DNA of 64,000 nt from Pseudoduganella umbonata (GCF_014192225.1 NZ_JACHXS010000001.1:1174408-1238407); one strand, 5' to 3'; shown: positions 34,213 to 44,713, numbered from the stretch's first letter. The notes: generated by a model from the letters alone, not told the origin. Numbers and translations: made by a program.

Positions 34213-36198
34213 TCAGGCCGCCTCGCTGGGCAGCCGCAGGCCCGGCTCCGGCGCGGCCATGCCCGGCTGGTCTTCCGGACCGGCGGACGCGTGGGTGGTC
34301 TCCGGCGTCGCCGGGATCGCCGCGGCCTGCCCCCCCATCGGCGCCGGTTCGGGTACGCGCTTGCCGCGCCACAGTTCGCTGTGGCCCAGCGGGTCCGTGT
34401 ACCAGTCGTGCAGCCGCGCGTCCGGCCCGCGCGTGGCTTCGGCCAGCGCGGCGATCGGCGCCTTCGGCACGCGCTGCTCGGTCAGCAGGCCGTTCTTTTC
34501 ATGGAACGTGTCCGTCAGCTGGGTATAGCAGAAGCCGGACAGCGGGCGGCAGCGGTGGATGGCGTCCATCAGCCGGCGGTAGCGCTCCAGCAGTTCCTCG
34601 CCGTCGCGCGCCACCGAATAGCCCCACCCTTTCGGGTCGGCGTCGTCCATGCAGGCGATGCCGCCGAACTCCGACAGGAACAGCGGCTTGCCGGTGCCCA
34701 CGAAGCCGTCGATCACCAGCCGCCGGCGCGCCGGGCGCACATGCTCGAACGTGTATTGCAGTCCTTCGCGGGTGCCGTAGCGGGCCACCAGCTCTTCCGG
34801 GTCGGCATGGTAGTCGTGGATGTTGACGAAGTCCCCGCACGGCATTTCCCAGCCGTCGTTGCCGACCACCGGGCGCGTGCCGTCCAGCGCCTTCGTCATG
34901 TGGTACATCGCGCGCACGAAGTCGACCTGGCGCCGGTCGTGCATCAGCTCCGGCACGCCCCACGATTCGTTGGTCGGCACCCACGCCACGATGCTCGGAT
35001 GGGAGATGTCGCGCTCGACCAGTTCCTTCCACTCTTCCATCACGCCGTGCACGGTTTCGCTGGAAAACCCGTAGGCGGACGGCATTTCCGCCCACACGCA
35101 CAGGCCCATCACGTCGCACCAGTACAGCCAGCGCGGGTCCTCGGACTTCTGGTGCTTGCGCACGCCGTTGAAGCCGAGCCGCTTGATCAGCACCACGTCC
35201 TGGCGCAGCTGTTCGGCCGACGCCACCATCAGGCTTTCCGGCCAGTACCCCTGGTCCAGCACCATGCGCAGGTAGTACGGCCGGCTGTTGAGCAGGAAGC
35301 GGTCGCCGTCCACCGAGACGGTGCGCAGCGCCGTGTAGCTGACGACATGGTCGAGCACCAGGCCGTCGGCCGCGTGCAGCGTGATCTCGGCATCGATGAG
35401 CTGCGGGCTTTCCGGACTCCACATCCAGTGTGCCCGGGCATCGTCGATGCCGGGGTCGGGCAGCTGGAACAGCCGCGACAGGCGGCCTTCGAGCAGCATG
35501 CAGCGGTCCGACACCAGCACCTTGTCGCCCAGGCGAAGCACCACGTTGACGGTGCTGCCCGGCGCGTGGTGGGCCACGTCCGCGTCGAGGCGGATCTGCC
35601 ACGTGAACACGTCCGCCGTCCAGCGCAGCTTCGCTACGTGCGAACGCGCCACTTTCTCCAGCCACACGGTGCGCCAGATGCCGGTGGTGCGCGGGTACCA
35701 GATCGAATGGGGCTCCAGCTCCCAGTCCATCTTGCCGCGCACCTTGTGCATGTCGTGCGGATCGTCCTCGGCCTGCACCACGATCTCCATCGAGCGGCCG
35801 TCCAGGTAGCGCGAGACGTCGATCGAGAACGGCCCGTGCCCGCCCTTGTGCTGCATGGCGAAGTGGCCGTTGATCCACACCCGCGCGCGGTGGTTGACGG
35901 CGCCGAAGTGAAGCTTGAGCCGTTCGTCCGGCGACGGCAGCAAGTCGTCGTCCAGCCCCACCACCCGCCGGTACCAGACGCGCCGGCGGAAGCCGCGGTC
36001 GTGCACGCCGCTGGCCGCCGCCTCGGGCGGAAACGGCACGATGATCGTGCGGTCGAACGGCACGTCGGCCGGTTCGTAATGCACGGCACCGTCGTCCAGC
36101 ATCGCCTGCCACGGTCCATCCAGGTTCAGCCATTGTGCGCGCCGCAACTGCGGCCGGGGGTGGTCCACGATCTCGTTCTCCTTCAGCGGGGCTCTCAT
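34213..36198 (-). CDS. Glycoside hydrolase family 2, cytoplasmic
   Basis: This 661-residue enzyme has no signal peptide. It has the GH2 order: N-terminal sugar-binding jelly roll (about 20-185; VPFPPEAAASGVHDRGFRRR, WYPRTTGIWRTVWLE), an immunoglobulin-like domain (about 190-300), and a TIM barrel. The acid/base is E411 in PTNESWG and the nucleophile E510 in LSEFGG. Activity may be beta-galactosidase, beta-glucuronidase or another exo-acting type; the motifs do not decide. ATG 36198 follows AGGA by eight bases; an in-frame GTG precedes it. CTTATGATAAG (36209-36219), a perfect palindrome, lies just upstream. Confidence 0.88.
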   Translation of the reverse strand: MRAPLKENEIVDHPRPQLRRAQWLNLDGPWQAMLDDGAVHYEPADVPFDRTIIVPFPPEAAASGVHDRGFRRRVWYRRVVGLDDDLLPSPDERLKLHFGAVNHRARVWINGHFAMQHKGGHGPFSIDVSRYLDGRSMEIVVQAEDDPHDMHKVRGKMDWELEPHSIWYPRTTGIWRTVWLEKVARSHVAKLRWTADVFTWQIRLDADVAHHAPGSTVNVVLRLGDKVLVSDRCMLLEGRLSRLFQLPDPGIDDARAHWMWSPESPQLIDAEITLHAADGLVLDHVVSYTALRTVSVDGDRFLLNSRPYYLRMVLDQGYWPESLMVASAEQLRQDVVLIKRLGFNGVRKHQKSEDPRWLYWCDVMGLCVWAEMPSAYGFSSETVHGVMEEWKELVERDISHPSIVAWVPTNESWGVPELMHDRRQVDFVRAMYHMTKALDGTRPVVGNDGWEMPCGDFVNIHDYHADPEELVARYGTREGLQYTFEHVRPARRRLVIDGFVGTGKPLFLSEFGGIACMDDADPKGWGYSVARDGEELLERYRRLMDAIHRCRPLSGFCYTQLTDTFHEKNGLLTEQRVPKAPIAALAEATRGPDARLHDWYTDPLGHSELWRGKRVPEPAPMGGQAAAIPATPETTHASAGPEDQPGMAAPEPGLRLPSEAA

Positions 36199-36208
36199 CA
36201 CGTTTGTC

Positions 36209-36219
36209 CTTATGATAAG
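36209..36219. promoter_or_regulatory. Palindrome before the GH2 gene
   Basis: CTTAT-G-ATAAG is an 11-bp perfect palindrome in the 42-bp gap between the secreted GH43 and GH2 genes. It could be a regulator site; it also overlaps part of the ribosome-binding region. Confidence 0.3.
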
Positions 36220-36240
36220 TGGTTTATGTCCTGCACAGCG

Positions 36241-38088
36241 TCACGGTTGAGCTGCCGTGCCGTGCACCTGCGCCGCGCTGCCGGCTGAGTGGGGCGGATA
36301 CAACGCGCTGACACGCACGGGGCCGAATGTCACGGCGAGCGCGCCGGTGCCCATCGCCACCAGGCCGAGGCGAACCGCCGGACCCAGCCGGTGCGTCCAC
36401 GTGCCGCCGCCGACCCAGTCGCGGCCGTCGCGGCTGGACCATGCCGTCCACCGTTCGCGGGCATCCTGGCCCGTTCCTTCGCGCTGCACGTCCAGCCGCA
36501 GCCAGGTCCAGCCGCCCTGCGCCGCCGGCGTGCCGGCCACCGTGTTGCCGTAGCGGGGGTGATGTACCGGCACCGGCTTCTGCTCCTTGCCGAATTCCAC
36601 CTGGTGCAGGCCGGCGTTCGCCAGCACCGACAGTTTCACGTAATTGTCGTCATCCCGCATCGCCACGATGCCGGCCTGTACGTGCGGGGCGCAGCAGTCG
36701 TCCGGCGCATCGATCCGCACCCTGGCCTCGATGCGCAGGTCGCCGGGCGGCAGCGGCCGCGCCAGTAGCGGCGCGGTGTTGGTGTCCACGTACAGGTCCC
36801 CCGGCTGCGTATGCCACGCCAGGCCTTCGCCGGTGATGCGCCAGGCGCCGGGGCTGCGCAGCCAGCGCCATGGCGCCGCCGGCGGCTTCGTGAAATCCTC
36901 GTCCCACAGCAGGCGCATGTCGGCGCCGGTGCCGGCAAACGCCGGTGCCGGACGCCCACCGGCGGCGGATGTGGCCGGCGCCGGCAGTTCCCGGTCCGAC
37001 GGGCCGCGCCCTTCGGCGACGACCGGCCAGCCGCCGGCCCAGTCGATCCGGTCCAGCAGCGCCGGCCGGCGTGTCAGGCCCGGCGCGAACAGCGGATCGT
37101 TCACGTCGACCGCGTGGTAGATCGTCCACCACTGACCGGCCGCATCCTGCAGCACCGCGTTGTGGCCGGCGCCGACCCAGCGGTTGCCGCTTTGCGGCAG
37201 CACCGGCGTGCCGCCGGCACGCGCCGCCGCCATGTCGTTGCCCTGTTTGTCGAGGAAGGGGCCGAGCGGACTGGCAGCGCGGCCCACGTGCAGCGCATAC
37301 CCGGTCAGCGGCCCGGCGCAGCAGTCGGTGGCGGACGCGAACAGGTAATACCAGCCATCGTGCCGCACCACTTCCGCGCCTTCATAGCGGCCGGACGTGC
37401 CGACGCGGCGGGCTTCGCCCTCCACCGACAGGCCGTCGTTCGACAAGCGCTGGACGAACAGGCCGCCGCCATAGCTGCCGTAGTACAGCCAGCGCGTGCC
37501 GGCGTCGTCGATCACCACGTCCGGGTCGAACGTCCAGTCGAACTTGCAGCCGGGCGTCGCGCGGCGCGGCCCCACCACCGGCCTGCCGCTGGCCTGCCAT
37601 GGCCCGGTGGGCGATGCGCTGCTGGCCACGCCGATCGAACTGTCGGCGTCGCAGCCCGGCTCGGGACTGTGCGCGTCGTCGGTATCGGTGATCGTGTAGT
37701 ACAGCCAGTAGCGGCCGTCGTGGTACTGCGGCTCGGGCGCCCACAGCCACGACCTCGGCGAAGCCGGTGCCGGCCGCTGCCCGGTAAAGGAGTCGGTCAC
37801 CCATTCCCACTGCACCAGGTCGGTCGAACGATAGATGGGCAGGAACCGGAAGCGGTAGCCGTCTCCCTCTTTCTCGCTGCGGCTGACCGGGTCGGTCGTG
37901 CAGTACAGGTACCAGGTGGGTTGCGGCGCGCGGGGATCGCGCAGCACCGCGGGGTCGGCGCAGTTCTGCGCCAGCTCGCCGCTGGCCAGCCTGACCGGCA
38001 GCGGATTGTGATAGGTGGAAGCTGGTTGCGCTTGCGCAGCGGCTGCGGCGTGGAGAGCCGCTGCCAGGAGAAACAGGCATGACCGCAC
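36241..38088 (-). CDS. Secreted glycoside hydrolase family 43 with C-terminal beta-sandwich
   Basis: This 615-residue protein starts at GTG 38088, with AAGGAG six bases before it. A signal peptide (CLFLLAAALHAAAAAQAQ) is followed by the GH43 propeller: base D45 (NCADPAVL), D188 (WTFDPDVVIDDAG) and acid E236 (RYEGAEVVRHDGWYYLF). A C-terminal beta-sandwich (about 430-600; LLWDEDFTKPPAAPWRWLRS, AGIVAMRDDDNYVKLSV) resembles the GH43_C2/DUF1349 lectin-like fold. It probably cuts arabinan- or xylan-type side chains outside or in the periplasm. It is the first gene of the cluster. Cysteines CC at the sandwich and propeller suggest disulfides. Confidence 0.87.
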   Translation of the reverse strand: MRSCLFLLAAALHAAAAAQAQPASTYHNPLPVRLASGELAQNCADPAVLRDPRAPQPTWYLYCTTDPVSRSEKEGDGYRFRFLPIYRSTDLVQWEWVTDSFTGQRPAPASPRSWLWAPEPQYHDGRYWLYYTITDTDDAHSPEPGCDADSSIGVASSASPTGPWQASGRPVVGPRRATPGCKFDWTFDPDVVIDDAGTRWLYYGSYGGGLFVQRLSNDGLSVEGEARRVGTSGRYEGAEVVRHDGWYYLFASATDCCAGPLTGYALHVGRAASPLGPFLDKQGNDMAAARAGGTPVLPQSGNRWVGAGHNAVLQDAAGQWWTIYHAVDVNDPLFAPGLTRRPALLDRIDWAGGWPVVAEGRGPSDRELPAPATSAAGGRPAPAFAGTGADMRLLWDEDFTKPPAAPWRWLRSPGAWRITGEGLAWHTQPGDLYVDTNTAPLLARPLPPGDLRIEARVRIDAPDDCCAPHVQAGIVAMRDDDNYVKLSVLANAGLHQVEFGKEQKPVPVHHPRYGNTVAGTPAAQGGWTWLRLDVQREGTGQDARERWTAWSSRDGRDWVGGGTWTHRLGPAVRLGLVAMGTGALAVTFGPVRVSALYPPHSAGSAAQVHGTAAQP

Positions 38089-38422
38089 TGGCTGCTCCTT
38101 TTTTCCAAAACGCGGAAGGTAGCATGGCTGGCCAGGGGGTGGTGCACGGATGGCGCACCGGCCATCGCGATGGGTGCCACCGCCATGGCGGCCCGGTGGC
38201 CGATCCGCCATTCCAGGCGAAGCCGGCTCTCGCAGCGCATTTTCGGTTAGTTGCAAATTTTTAACGACATGACTGCGCTGCCGGCGCCTTCCGGGAACGG
38301 GTGCCATGGACAGCGCACGCCGACGAATTGTTGCTTCTGGCCAATTAACAACGCCCAAAAGCACCAAGGTCAGTTACACTAGGCATGCAACTACACCTCT
38401 CAACCCGTCGCCATCCCCTGTC
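38089..38422. other. Divergent spacer between the glycan cluster and the BLUF gene
   Basis: These 334 bp hold no gene. The left part is GC-rich. Two AT-rich patches, 38245-38270 and 38330-38400, are the likely promoters of the leftward glycan cluster and the rightward BLUF gene; no box pair was convincing. Confidence 0.5.
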
Positions 38423-38836
38423 ATGTCACTTCATCAACTCGTATACCTGAGTCAATCCACCCGCAAACTCGACAAGGAAGAACTGGCCGCCATCTGGGCG
38501 CAGGCCAAGGCCAATAACGCCAGGATCGATGTCACCGGAAGCCTGTTCTACAACGGCGGCTGGTTCATGCAGGTACTCGAAGGCCCTGCCCCGACGCTGG
38601 CTTCGCTGTATGCCACGATCAGCAAGGATCCGCGCCACCACGACTTGCGCCTCCTTTACAACGAGCCGGCGGACTTCCGCACTTTCGTGCGCTGGACCAT
38701 GAACATGACCAACCTCGAAGAGCGGCAGGCCGACAAGTACCAGGAACTCATCGACATCGTCGAGGCGGCCAAGACGGGCCGCAAGATCTTCGGCGTGTCG
38801 GCAGCGGTGACGTTGCTGAACACTTTCAAAAGCTGA
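38423..38836 (+). CDS. BLUF-domain blue-light photoreceptor
   Basis: This 137-residue protein is a stand-alone BLUF domain that binds FAD and senses blue light. The photocycle residues are present: Y8 (LVYLS), Asn 31/32 before RIDVTGSLFY, and Q50 in FMQVLEG. The later RFTFVRWTMNM-like segment (here FRTFVRWTMNM, W91/M93) matches the switch strand. No output domain is attached, so it must act through a partner protein. An in-frame start at 38306 exists, but ATG 38423 begins directly at the first BLUF strand. Confidence 0.92.
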   Translation: MSLHQLVYLSQSTRKLDKEELAAIWAQAKANNARIDVTGSLFYNGGWFMQVLEGPAPTLASLYATISKDPRHHDLRLLYNEPADFRTFVRWTMNMTNLEERQADKYQELIDIVEAAKTGRKIFGVSAAVTLLNTFKS

Positions 38837-38926
38837 CGCCATGACGACGCCGGGCACCACGTTCGCCTGGCGGCGTGGACGACCGGTTCGCGAGGCTGCC
38901 GGCACGGCAACTGCGTGCCCATGCAA

Positions 38927-38956
38927 AAAGGGCCGCCGGCATGCCGGCGGCCCTTT
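38927..38956. terminator. Bidirectional terminator between the BLUF gene and maeB
   Basis: A 30-bp perfect palindrome built on AAAGGGCCGCCGGC. On the minus strand it runs into TTTTT, a strong stop for maeB; on the plus strand it lies about 90 bp after the BLUF stop. Confidence 0.9.
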
Positions 38957-38976
38957 CACTTACCCGGCGAAGCCGG

Positions 38977-41187
38977 TCAGCGCACCGCGCCGGAGACAGC
39001 CACCGCCGTCATGTTGACGATACGGCGCACCGTGGCGCCCGGGCCCAGTACATGCACCGGCTTGGCGGCACCCAGCAGCACGGGGCCGACGGTGACGCCC
39101 TTCCCGCCCGTCACCTTCAGCAGGTTGAAGGCGATGTTGGCGGCGTCCAGCGACGGCATCACCAGCACATTGGCTTCGCCTGTAAACCCTGGCACCACGC
39201 CGCCCGCCAGCGCGACGTCGCCCTGCACTTCGCCGATCACCGGCAGCTCCGGCGCCGAATGGGCCAACAATGCGCGCGCATCGCGCATCTTGCGGGCCGA
39301 CGGACGCTCGGACGAACCGGCCGTGGAGTGCGACAGCAGCGCGACCTTCGGCTCCAGGCCGAAATGGCGCACCTGCTCGGCGGCCAGCCGCGCGATCGCC
39401 GCCAGTTCCGCCGCGGTCGGATCGTCGTTGACGTGCGTGTCGGTGACGAACAGCGTGTGCTTTTCCAGCACCAGCGCATTCATCGTCGCCATCACCTCTG
39501 CGCCCGGCGCCAGGCCGATCGTCGCGCGCACCTGCTCCAGGTGGGTGTCGATGCTTCCGCGCAGGCCGCAGATCACGGCATCGGCCTCGCCCGAGTTCAG
39601 CAGCGCCAGCGCATGGTCGGTCGCGTCCGCGCTGCCGGGATCGGCCAGCGTGAAGTCGGTGTCGCGCTTCAGGCGCAGGCCGGCGGTGGCGATGGCTTTT
39701 TCCACCTTGTCGGCAGTGCCCACCAGCACCGGCTTGGCCAGGCCTTCGTCGACGATGGTCTGCACGGCGCGCAGCACGCGCTCTTCGTCGCCCTCGGCAT
39801 ACACGACACGCTTCTGCGCGGCCTTGGCGGCCGTGAACAGGGGCTTCATCACGAGGCCGGTGTGGTACACCTGCTGTTCCAGCTGGGCGCGGTAGGCGGC
39901 CAGGTCGGCGATCGGCGTGGTGGCCACGCCCGATTCGGCCGCCGCCTTCGCCACGGCCGGCGCGATCGCGGCGATCAGGCGCTGGTCGAACGGTTTCGGG
40001 ATGATGTAGTCGGGGCCGAACGCCAGCGTCTGGCCGGCATACGCCGCGGCCACCGTCTCCGACACTTCCGCCTCGGCCAGCTCGGCGATCGCCACCACGC
40101 AGGCCTGCTTCATTTCCTCGGTGATCCGGGTGGCGCCGCAATCGAGCGCGCCGCGGAAGATGTACGGGAAGCACAGCACGTTGTTGACCTGGTTCGGGTA
40201 GTCCGAACGGCCGGTGGCGATGATGCAGTCAGGCCGCGCGGCCAGCGCCACTTCGGGGCGGATCTCCGGTTCCGGGTTCGCCAGCGCCAGGATGACGGGG
40301 CGCTCGGCCATCGTCTTGACCATCTCGCCCGTCAGCACGCCGGCGGTCGAGCAGCCCAGGAACACGTCCGCGCCGTTCACGATATCGGCCAGCGTGCGCG
40401 CGTCGGTGTCCTGCGCGTAGCGCGCCTTGTTCGCTTCCATGTTGGCTTCGCGGCCCTGCCAGATCACGCCGCGCGAGTCGGTCACGTAGACGTTCTCGCG
40501 GCGCACGCCCAGGCCCACCATCATGTCCAGGCAGGCGATCGCCGCGGCGCCGGCGCCGGAGGCCACCAGCTTGATGTCGCCGATGCGCTTGTTGGCGACC
40601 TTGAGCGCGTTCAGCAGCGCGGCGCTGGAAATGATCGCCGTGCCGTGCTGGTCGTCGTGGAAGACGGGAATGTTCATCCGCTCGCGCAGCTTCTTCTCGA
40701 TGTAGAAGCACTCCGGCGCCTTGATGTCTTCCAGGTTGATGCCGCCCACCGTGGGTTCCAGCATCGCGATGGCGTCCACCAGCTTGTCCGGATCGTTCTC
40801 GGCCAGCTCGATGTCGAACACGTCGACACCGGCGAACTGCTTGAACAGGCAGCCCTTGCCTTCCATGACCGGCTTCGATGCCAGCGGGCCGATATTGCCC
40901 AGGCCGAGCACCGCGGTACCGTTCGTAATCACGGCCACCAGGTTGGCGCGCGACGTGTATTCGGCGGCGGCAGCGGGGTTGGCGGCGATTTCCTCGCAGG
41001 CGTACGCCACGCCCGGCGAGTAGGCCAGCGACAGGTCGCGCTGGTTCGACAACGGTTTGGTCGGCACCACTTCGATCTTGCCCCGGGTGGGGAAGCGGTG
41101 GTATTCCAGCGCGTCGGCGCGCAGTTGCTGTTCGCGGCGCGCGTCCTTGCCGTCGTCGTGATTGTCGTGATTGACTTCGTTGGTCAT
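38977..41187 (-). CDS. maeB: NADP-dependent malic enzyme, long form
   Basis: This 736-residue enzyme converts malate to pyruvate and CO2 with reduction of NADP. The N-terminal malic domain shows [28 protein letters not shown] and [15 protein letters not shown]. The NAD(P) domain reads [16 protein letters not shown]. The C-terminal 320 residues are the phosphotransacetylase-like regulatory domain ([12 protein letters not shown] to the end), which in MaeB proteins mediates acetyl-CoA control. AAGGAG lies five bases before ATG 41187; the frame stays open upstream to 41661 but that part has no ribosome site and is not homologous. Confidence 0.94.
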   Translation of the reverse strand: MTNEVNHDNHDDGKDARREQQLRADALEYHRFPTRGKIEVVPTKPLSNQRDLSLAYSPGVAYACEEIAANPAAAAEYTSRANLVAVITNGTAVLGLGNIGPLASKPVMEGKGCLFKQFAGVDVFDIELAENDPDKLVDAIAMLEPTVGGINLEDIKAPECFYIEKKLRERMNIPVFHDDQHGTAIISSAALLNALKVANKRIGDIKLVASGAGAAAIACLDMMVGLGVRRENVYVTDSRGVIWQGREANMEANKARYAQDTDARTLADIVNGADVFLGCSTAGVLTGEMVKTMAERPVILALANPEPEIRPEVALAARPDCIIATGRSDYPNQVNNVLCFPYIFRGALDCGATRITEEMKQACVVAIAELAEAEVSETVAAAYAGQTLAFGPDYIIPKPFDQRLIAAIAPAVAKAAAESGVATTPIADLAAYRAQLEQQVYHTGLVMKPLFTAAKAAQKRVVYAEGDEERVLRAVQTIVDEGLAKPVLVGTADKVEKAIATAGLRLKRDTDFTLADPGSADATDHALALLNSGEADAVICGLRGSIDTHLEQVRATIGLAPGAEVMATMNALVLEKHTLFVTDTHVNDDPTAAELAAIARLAAEQVRHFGLEPKVALLSHSTAGSSERPSARKMRDARALLAHSAPELPVIGEVQGDVALAGGVVPGFTGEANVLVMPSLDAANIAFNLLKVTGGKGVTVGPVLLGAAKPVHVLGPGATVRRIVNMTAVAVSGAVR

Positions 41188-41314
41188 GCTTTCTCCTTCA
41201 GCCGCCCGGGCCGCCGCGATTCGGCGGCGCCCGGGCGCAATGTAAATAATTCGGGTTACGGCCGTCATCGCCTGACGCGATATCAAAGTGACATGGCATG
41301 CGTAACCGTCAATA

Positions 41315-44300
41315 TTACCCTGAAGTGGCGGCGCGTGTGCGGGGCCCTTTTGGCACGATCGTTCGATTGGACGGGGTTTCCGCCAAACGAAACACGGCGA
41401 AATCGGCGATCCGCTGACGCGACAGCGTGGTCCGGAAACCGAACAGGCCGGCGCCAACCCGTTGGCGCGACGCGAAATACTGCACATTGTCGACATACAG
41501 CCGGGTGCCCGCGCCATCGACGACGATGCGCACCCGGTAGGGGTGATTGGCACGCAGCAGGTATGGACTGTCGGTATATTCCTGCAGCAGTATCCGCTCG
41601 CCGCTGCCGTCGTAGCGGCGGAAGCGCGTCGTCGCGTTGTGGTTGCCGCCGATGCCGGCATAGAACATCGGCACGCGGTCGTAGTCGGACAGCCTGCCCG
41701 ACAGCGGCCGCGTCATCTTCGCCTGCCAGAACATGTTCATGTCCGACAGCCGGTCACCCGGATTGCCTTCGTCGAGCACCGTGCACGTATAGGAAATTTC
41801 GTAATGGCCATCGAGCGGCTCGGCCAGCCACACCGTCAGCCCGCCGCGCGTGTCGAGCAGCAGCGCGCCGTCCTTCACCGTCACGACATCGCGCGGATCG
41901 CCCTTTTCCGCCTCCACCCGCCAGCGCCGGCTGTCGAAGGTCGTGAAATCGTCCCGCACCAGCAACCTGCCGGGCGGCGCGGCCCGGCCGTCGAGCGCCA
42001 GCAGGCCCAGCGCCCCGAGCCCCCACTGGGCCGCCGCATTGGTGGACATGCGCGGCGCCTCGTCGATATCGTCCAGCACCGCCGGCCGCGCCACCCGTCG
42101 CACCGCGAAATCGACATCGCGCAGCCCCGCCTTGCCGGCTTCGAACAGGCGCCATGCTTCCGTCATCAGCCCCCCTCTCTCCGCCACGCTGCCTGCCTGC
42201 GCCGCCGCGTAGCCGAGCAGCCGGGCATGCCCCTGCGACAGGTTCAGCTTGCCGAGGTCCTGCCCGAGCGCCGCCTTTTGCGCTTCCGGCGTGGCGTTGT
42301 ACAGCCGGCAGTAGCGCAGCCACGCGTCGCGGAACGCCGGCTCCGGCAAGGTGCGCAGCAGTTCGGCGCAGATCTCCGTCAGGCCGAACACGGCGGACAG
42401 GTGCGATACCGAGATCTTGTCCGAGTCGCTGATGCGGAACGCGCCCGTGTCCAGGTCCATGACGGCGCTGCCGGTGAAGAAGCCGCGCGGCTGCGCCGCG
42501 ATCGTCCTCATGCTGGCCAGCAGTTTATCGCGCCAGACCTTGTCGCCGGTGCGCTCCCAAGCGGTGAACCACGCGCCGGCGATGGCGCCCCAGTCGGTGC
42601 CGAACCCCACGCTGGCTTCGTTGGCGCCAGGCGCCGCGCGCTGCCCGATCTTCCGCCCCGGCACGATGTCGCGCAGCCGGCGCACCGCATCCTGCTGTTC
42701 GGCCAGCAGGTCGCCGATGCGCTCGTCGGCCGTCAGGTAGTACATGAAACGCCGGTTGATCGCCGTGGAAATGCGCAGCTGCTTGGCGCTGTCGCCCCAG
42801 TGCTGCACGCCATGGCGCGTGCCGAGCGGGCTGAACGGGCCAATGTGGTGGACATCGACTTCGCCCGTATGGCGCGTCATCGCCTCGGCGAGACGGAACG
42901 CGTCGGCGCGGCCCGAATGCAGGAAGTAGTGCCACAGCCAGATGTCGGTGGACAGTTCCGAATTGTCCCAGGCGAAGCCGCCGACGTCGTAGCGCCACTG
43001 GTGGCGGCGCGGATCGTAGGTATGCATCACGTCGCCGTAATCCCAGAAGCCGTACCAGCGGCGCTGCTCGACCTGGCCCTTGTAGTAGTCGAACAGCGCC
43101 GCCAGCCGCGCTTCCAGCGGTGCCGCCCGTGCGCCGCCCCGTCCCTGCGGCGCCCAGTAGTCGCTGAATACGCCGGCCGCGTGCAGCCGCTCCGGCGGCG
43201 CCATCAGCCGGGGCGGCCGGGCGATGCGTGCGCCGATCGCGGCCAGGCCGGCCGCTGGCGGCGTGGCCGGCAGCAGTTGCAGTTCCAGCTCGCTGGTGCG
43301 CGCGATGCCGTGCGGCGTGCCGAAGCCGGGCTCGTAATCCTCATACGTGATGTCGAGCGCGGCGCGCTGTTTCTCGTGCGTCTCCTGGCCCATGCCGTCG
43401 TGGAAGAAGCGCAGCTGCATCGGCGGCGCTTCCGGCGCCCACAGCCACAGCGTGACGGCGCAATCGTCGCCGGCGGCGCCGGTGATGTCGATCTGGCCCG
43501 GATAGCTTTGCCAGAAGTTGCGCACGCCGAACGCCACGCCGCCACGCACGCCGCCCACGTAGGCGGTACCGCCGGCGCGCGTGCCGCCGCCGGCCGGGAT
43601 CCAGCCATGGCCCTTCGCGGTCCGCTTGACGATGGTGAAGCCGTCGGCGTTCGGCTGCACCAGCCGGTAATCGCCGAACGCGGGAACGTATTGCAGGCCA
43701 TCGCGCACTGCCGGCGGCAACTGCTCCGCGGGCGGCAGCGGCAGGCCGGCCACCTGCAGGGCGGCGTTGGCCTCCCCCACGTCGCGCCGCAGGCCCGTCA
43801 GCCCGCGCACGCTTTCGGCAAACACGCCGCCGGCGGCGGACGTGAAGCGCACGTGGCGGTCGTGCGGCGCGCCGTCGGGCGCCGTACCGAAACGCAGGCC
43901 GATGCCGCGCACAGCAAGCCTGGCCGGATCCACGTCGACGACGAACGTGTGCAGCACGCGGACCGCATCGCTGTCGCGGTGGAACTCGAGCCGCAGCGTG
44001 AACGGCAGCAGCGCGGCTCCCGCACCGGCGGCGCCGCCCGCGCGGTGCGTGCCGGTCAGTTTCAGCACGGCGCGCACCGGGCCGTCCTGCTCCACGTGCA
44101 CCTGCGCGATGTCACCCAGCCAGCGCTGCCGCGGCGCCGTGCCGCCTTCGCCATCGCTCACGGCGTCGTTCACCGCATCCGTCAGCAGCACCAGTTCGCC
44201 ATCGCGCAGCAGCGTATGGCCGGCCAGCGCGACCCCGTCGAGGACCTTGCTGCCCTTGCCCGGCACGCGGGCCCGCAGCCTGCCGGTATCGACGACCAGG

Positions 44301-44713
44301 CCATCGCCGTCGCGGCTCACCATGCCGGGACCGGCCGGCGCCGCCGGTCCGGGCTGCAGGTCGTAACCGGCGGCCGGGGTGCCGCCACCGACCGCGTGGC
44401 CGCTCCATTTCAGCGAACCATCGGGCCAGAACGCCAGCGGCCACGACTGGATCGGCGCTGCCGCGCCACCGGCGGCGCGCAATGAAAAGCCGCTGTCGCG
44501 GGGCACCAGGCCCTGCGGCCACGGTACGCCGAACGTGGTGCCGGCGAAGCTGCCGGGCGGTTCGCCATCGAGCCAGCGCAGCGCGGTTGCCGGTGGCTGC
44601 GCGGTGGAAGTACTGTCGACGGCGCCGGCATCGGCGGCGCGTGCCGGCAGCATCGTCAAAGCCGGCGCGCCGGCCAGCAGCGCGGTGAGTTTCAGCAGGT
44701 TGCGGCGGTCCAT
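41315..44713 (-). CDS. Tat-exported lyase-like protein with C-terminal beta-sandwich
   Basis: This 1132-residue protein starts with a twin-arginine signal (MDRRNLLKLTALLAG). An N-terminal beta-rich part (about 40-420; FAGTTFGVPWPQGLVP, LKWSGHAVGG) leads to an alpha-toroid (about 520-900; WYGFWDYGDVMHTYDPRRHQ). The C-terminal jelly roll (about 940-1110; VWLAEPLDGHYEISYT, DRLSDMNMFWQAKM) resembles DUF6250. The layout matches the exo-rhamnogalacturonan-lyase-like group as I remember it, so pectin is the best guess, not proven. AAGGAG lies four bases before the ATG. It is the last gene of the sigma-FecR-receptor operon, 29 bp after the receptor. Confidence 0.65.
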   Translation of the reverse strand: MDRRNLLKLTALLAGAPALTMLPARAADAGAVDSTSTAQPPATALRWLDGEPPGSFAGTTFGVPWPQGLVPRDSGFSLRAAGGAAAPIQSWPLAFWPDGSLKWSGHAVGGGTPAAGYDLQPGPAAPAGPGMVSRDGDGLVVDTGRLRARVPGKGSKVLDGVALAGHTLLRDGELVLLTDAVNDAVSDGEGGTAPRQRWLGDIAQVHVEQDGPVRAVLKLTGTHRAGGAAGAGAALLPFTLRLEFHRDSDAVRVLHTFVVDVDPARLAVRGIGLRFGTAPDGAPHDRHVRFTSAAGGVFAESVRGLTGLRRDVGEANAALQVAGLPLPPAEQLPPAVRDGLQYVPAFGDYRLVQPNADGFTIVKRTAKGHGWIPAGGGTRAGGTAYVGGVRGGVAFGVRNFWQSYPGQIDITGAAGDDCAVTLWLWAPEAPPMQLRFFHDGMGQETHEKQRAALDITYEDYEPGFGTPHGIARTSELELQLLPATPPAAGLAAIGARIARPPRLMAPPERLHAAGVFSDYWAPQGRGGARAAPLEARLAALFDYYKGQVEQRRWYGFWDYGDVMHTYDPRRHQWRYDVGGFAWDNSELSTDIWLWHYFLHSGRADAFRLAEAMTRHTGEVDVHHIGPFSPLGTRHGVQHWGDSAKQLRISTAINRRFMYYLTADERIGDLLAEQQDAVRRLRDIVPGRKIGQRAAPGANEASVGFGTDWGAIAGAWFTAWERTGDKVWRDKLLASMRTIAAQPRGFFTGSAVMDLDTGAFRISDSDKISVSHLSAVFGLTEICAELLRTLPEPAFRDAWLRYCRLYNATPEAQKAALGQDLGKLNLSQGHARLLGYAAAQAGSVAERGGLMTEAWRLFEAGKAGLRDVDFAVRRVARPAVLDDIDEAPRMSTNAAAQWGLGALGLLALDGRAAPPGRLLVRDDFTTFDSRRWRVEAEKGDPRDVVTVKDGALLLDTRGGLTVWLAEPLDGHYEISYTCTVLDEGNPGDRLSDMNMFWQAKMTRPLSGRLSDYDRVPMFYAGIGGNHNATTRFRRYDGSGERILLQEYTDSPYLLRANHPYRVRIVVDGAGTRLYVDNVQYFASRQRVGAGLFGFRTTLSRQRIADFAVFRLAETPSNRTIVPKGPRTRAATSG

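Noticed and set aside
41188..41661. N-terminal extension of the malic enzyme
   Set aside because: It covers the promoter and runs over the end of the lyase-like gene, without similarity to malic enzymes; AAGGAG stands before ATG 41187.
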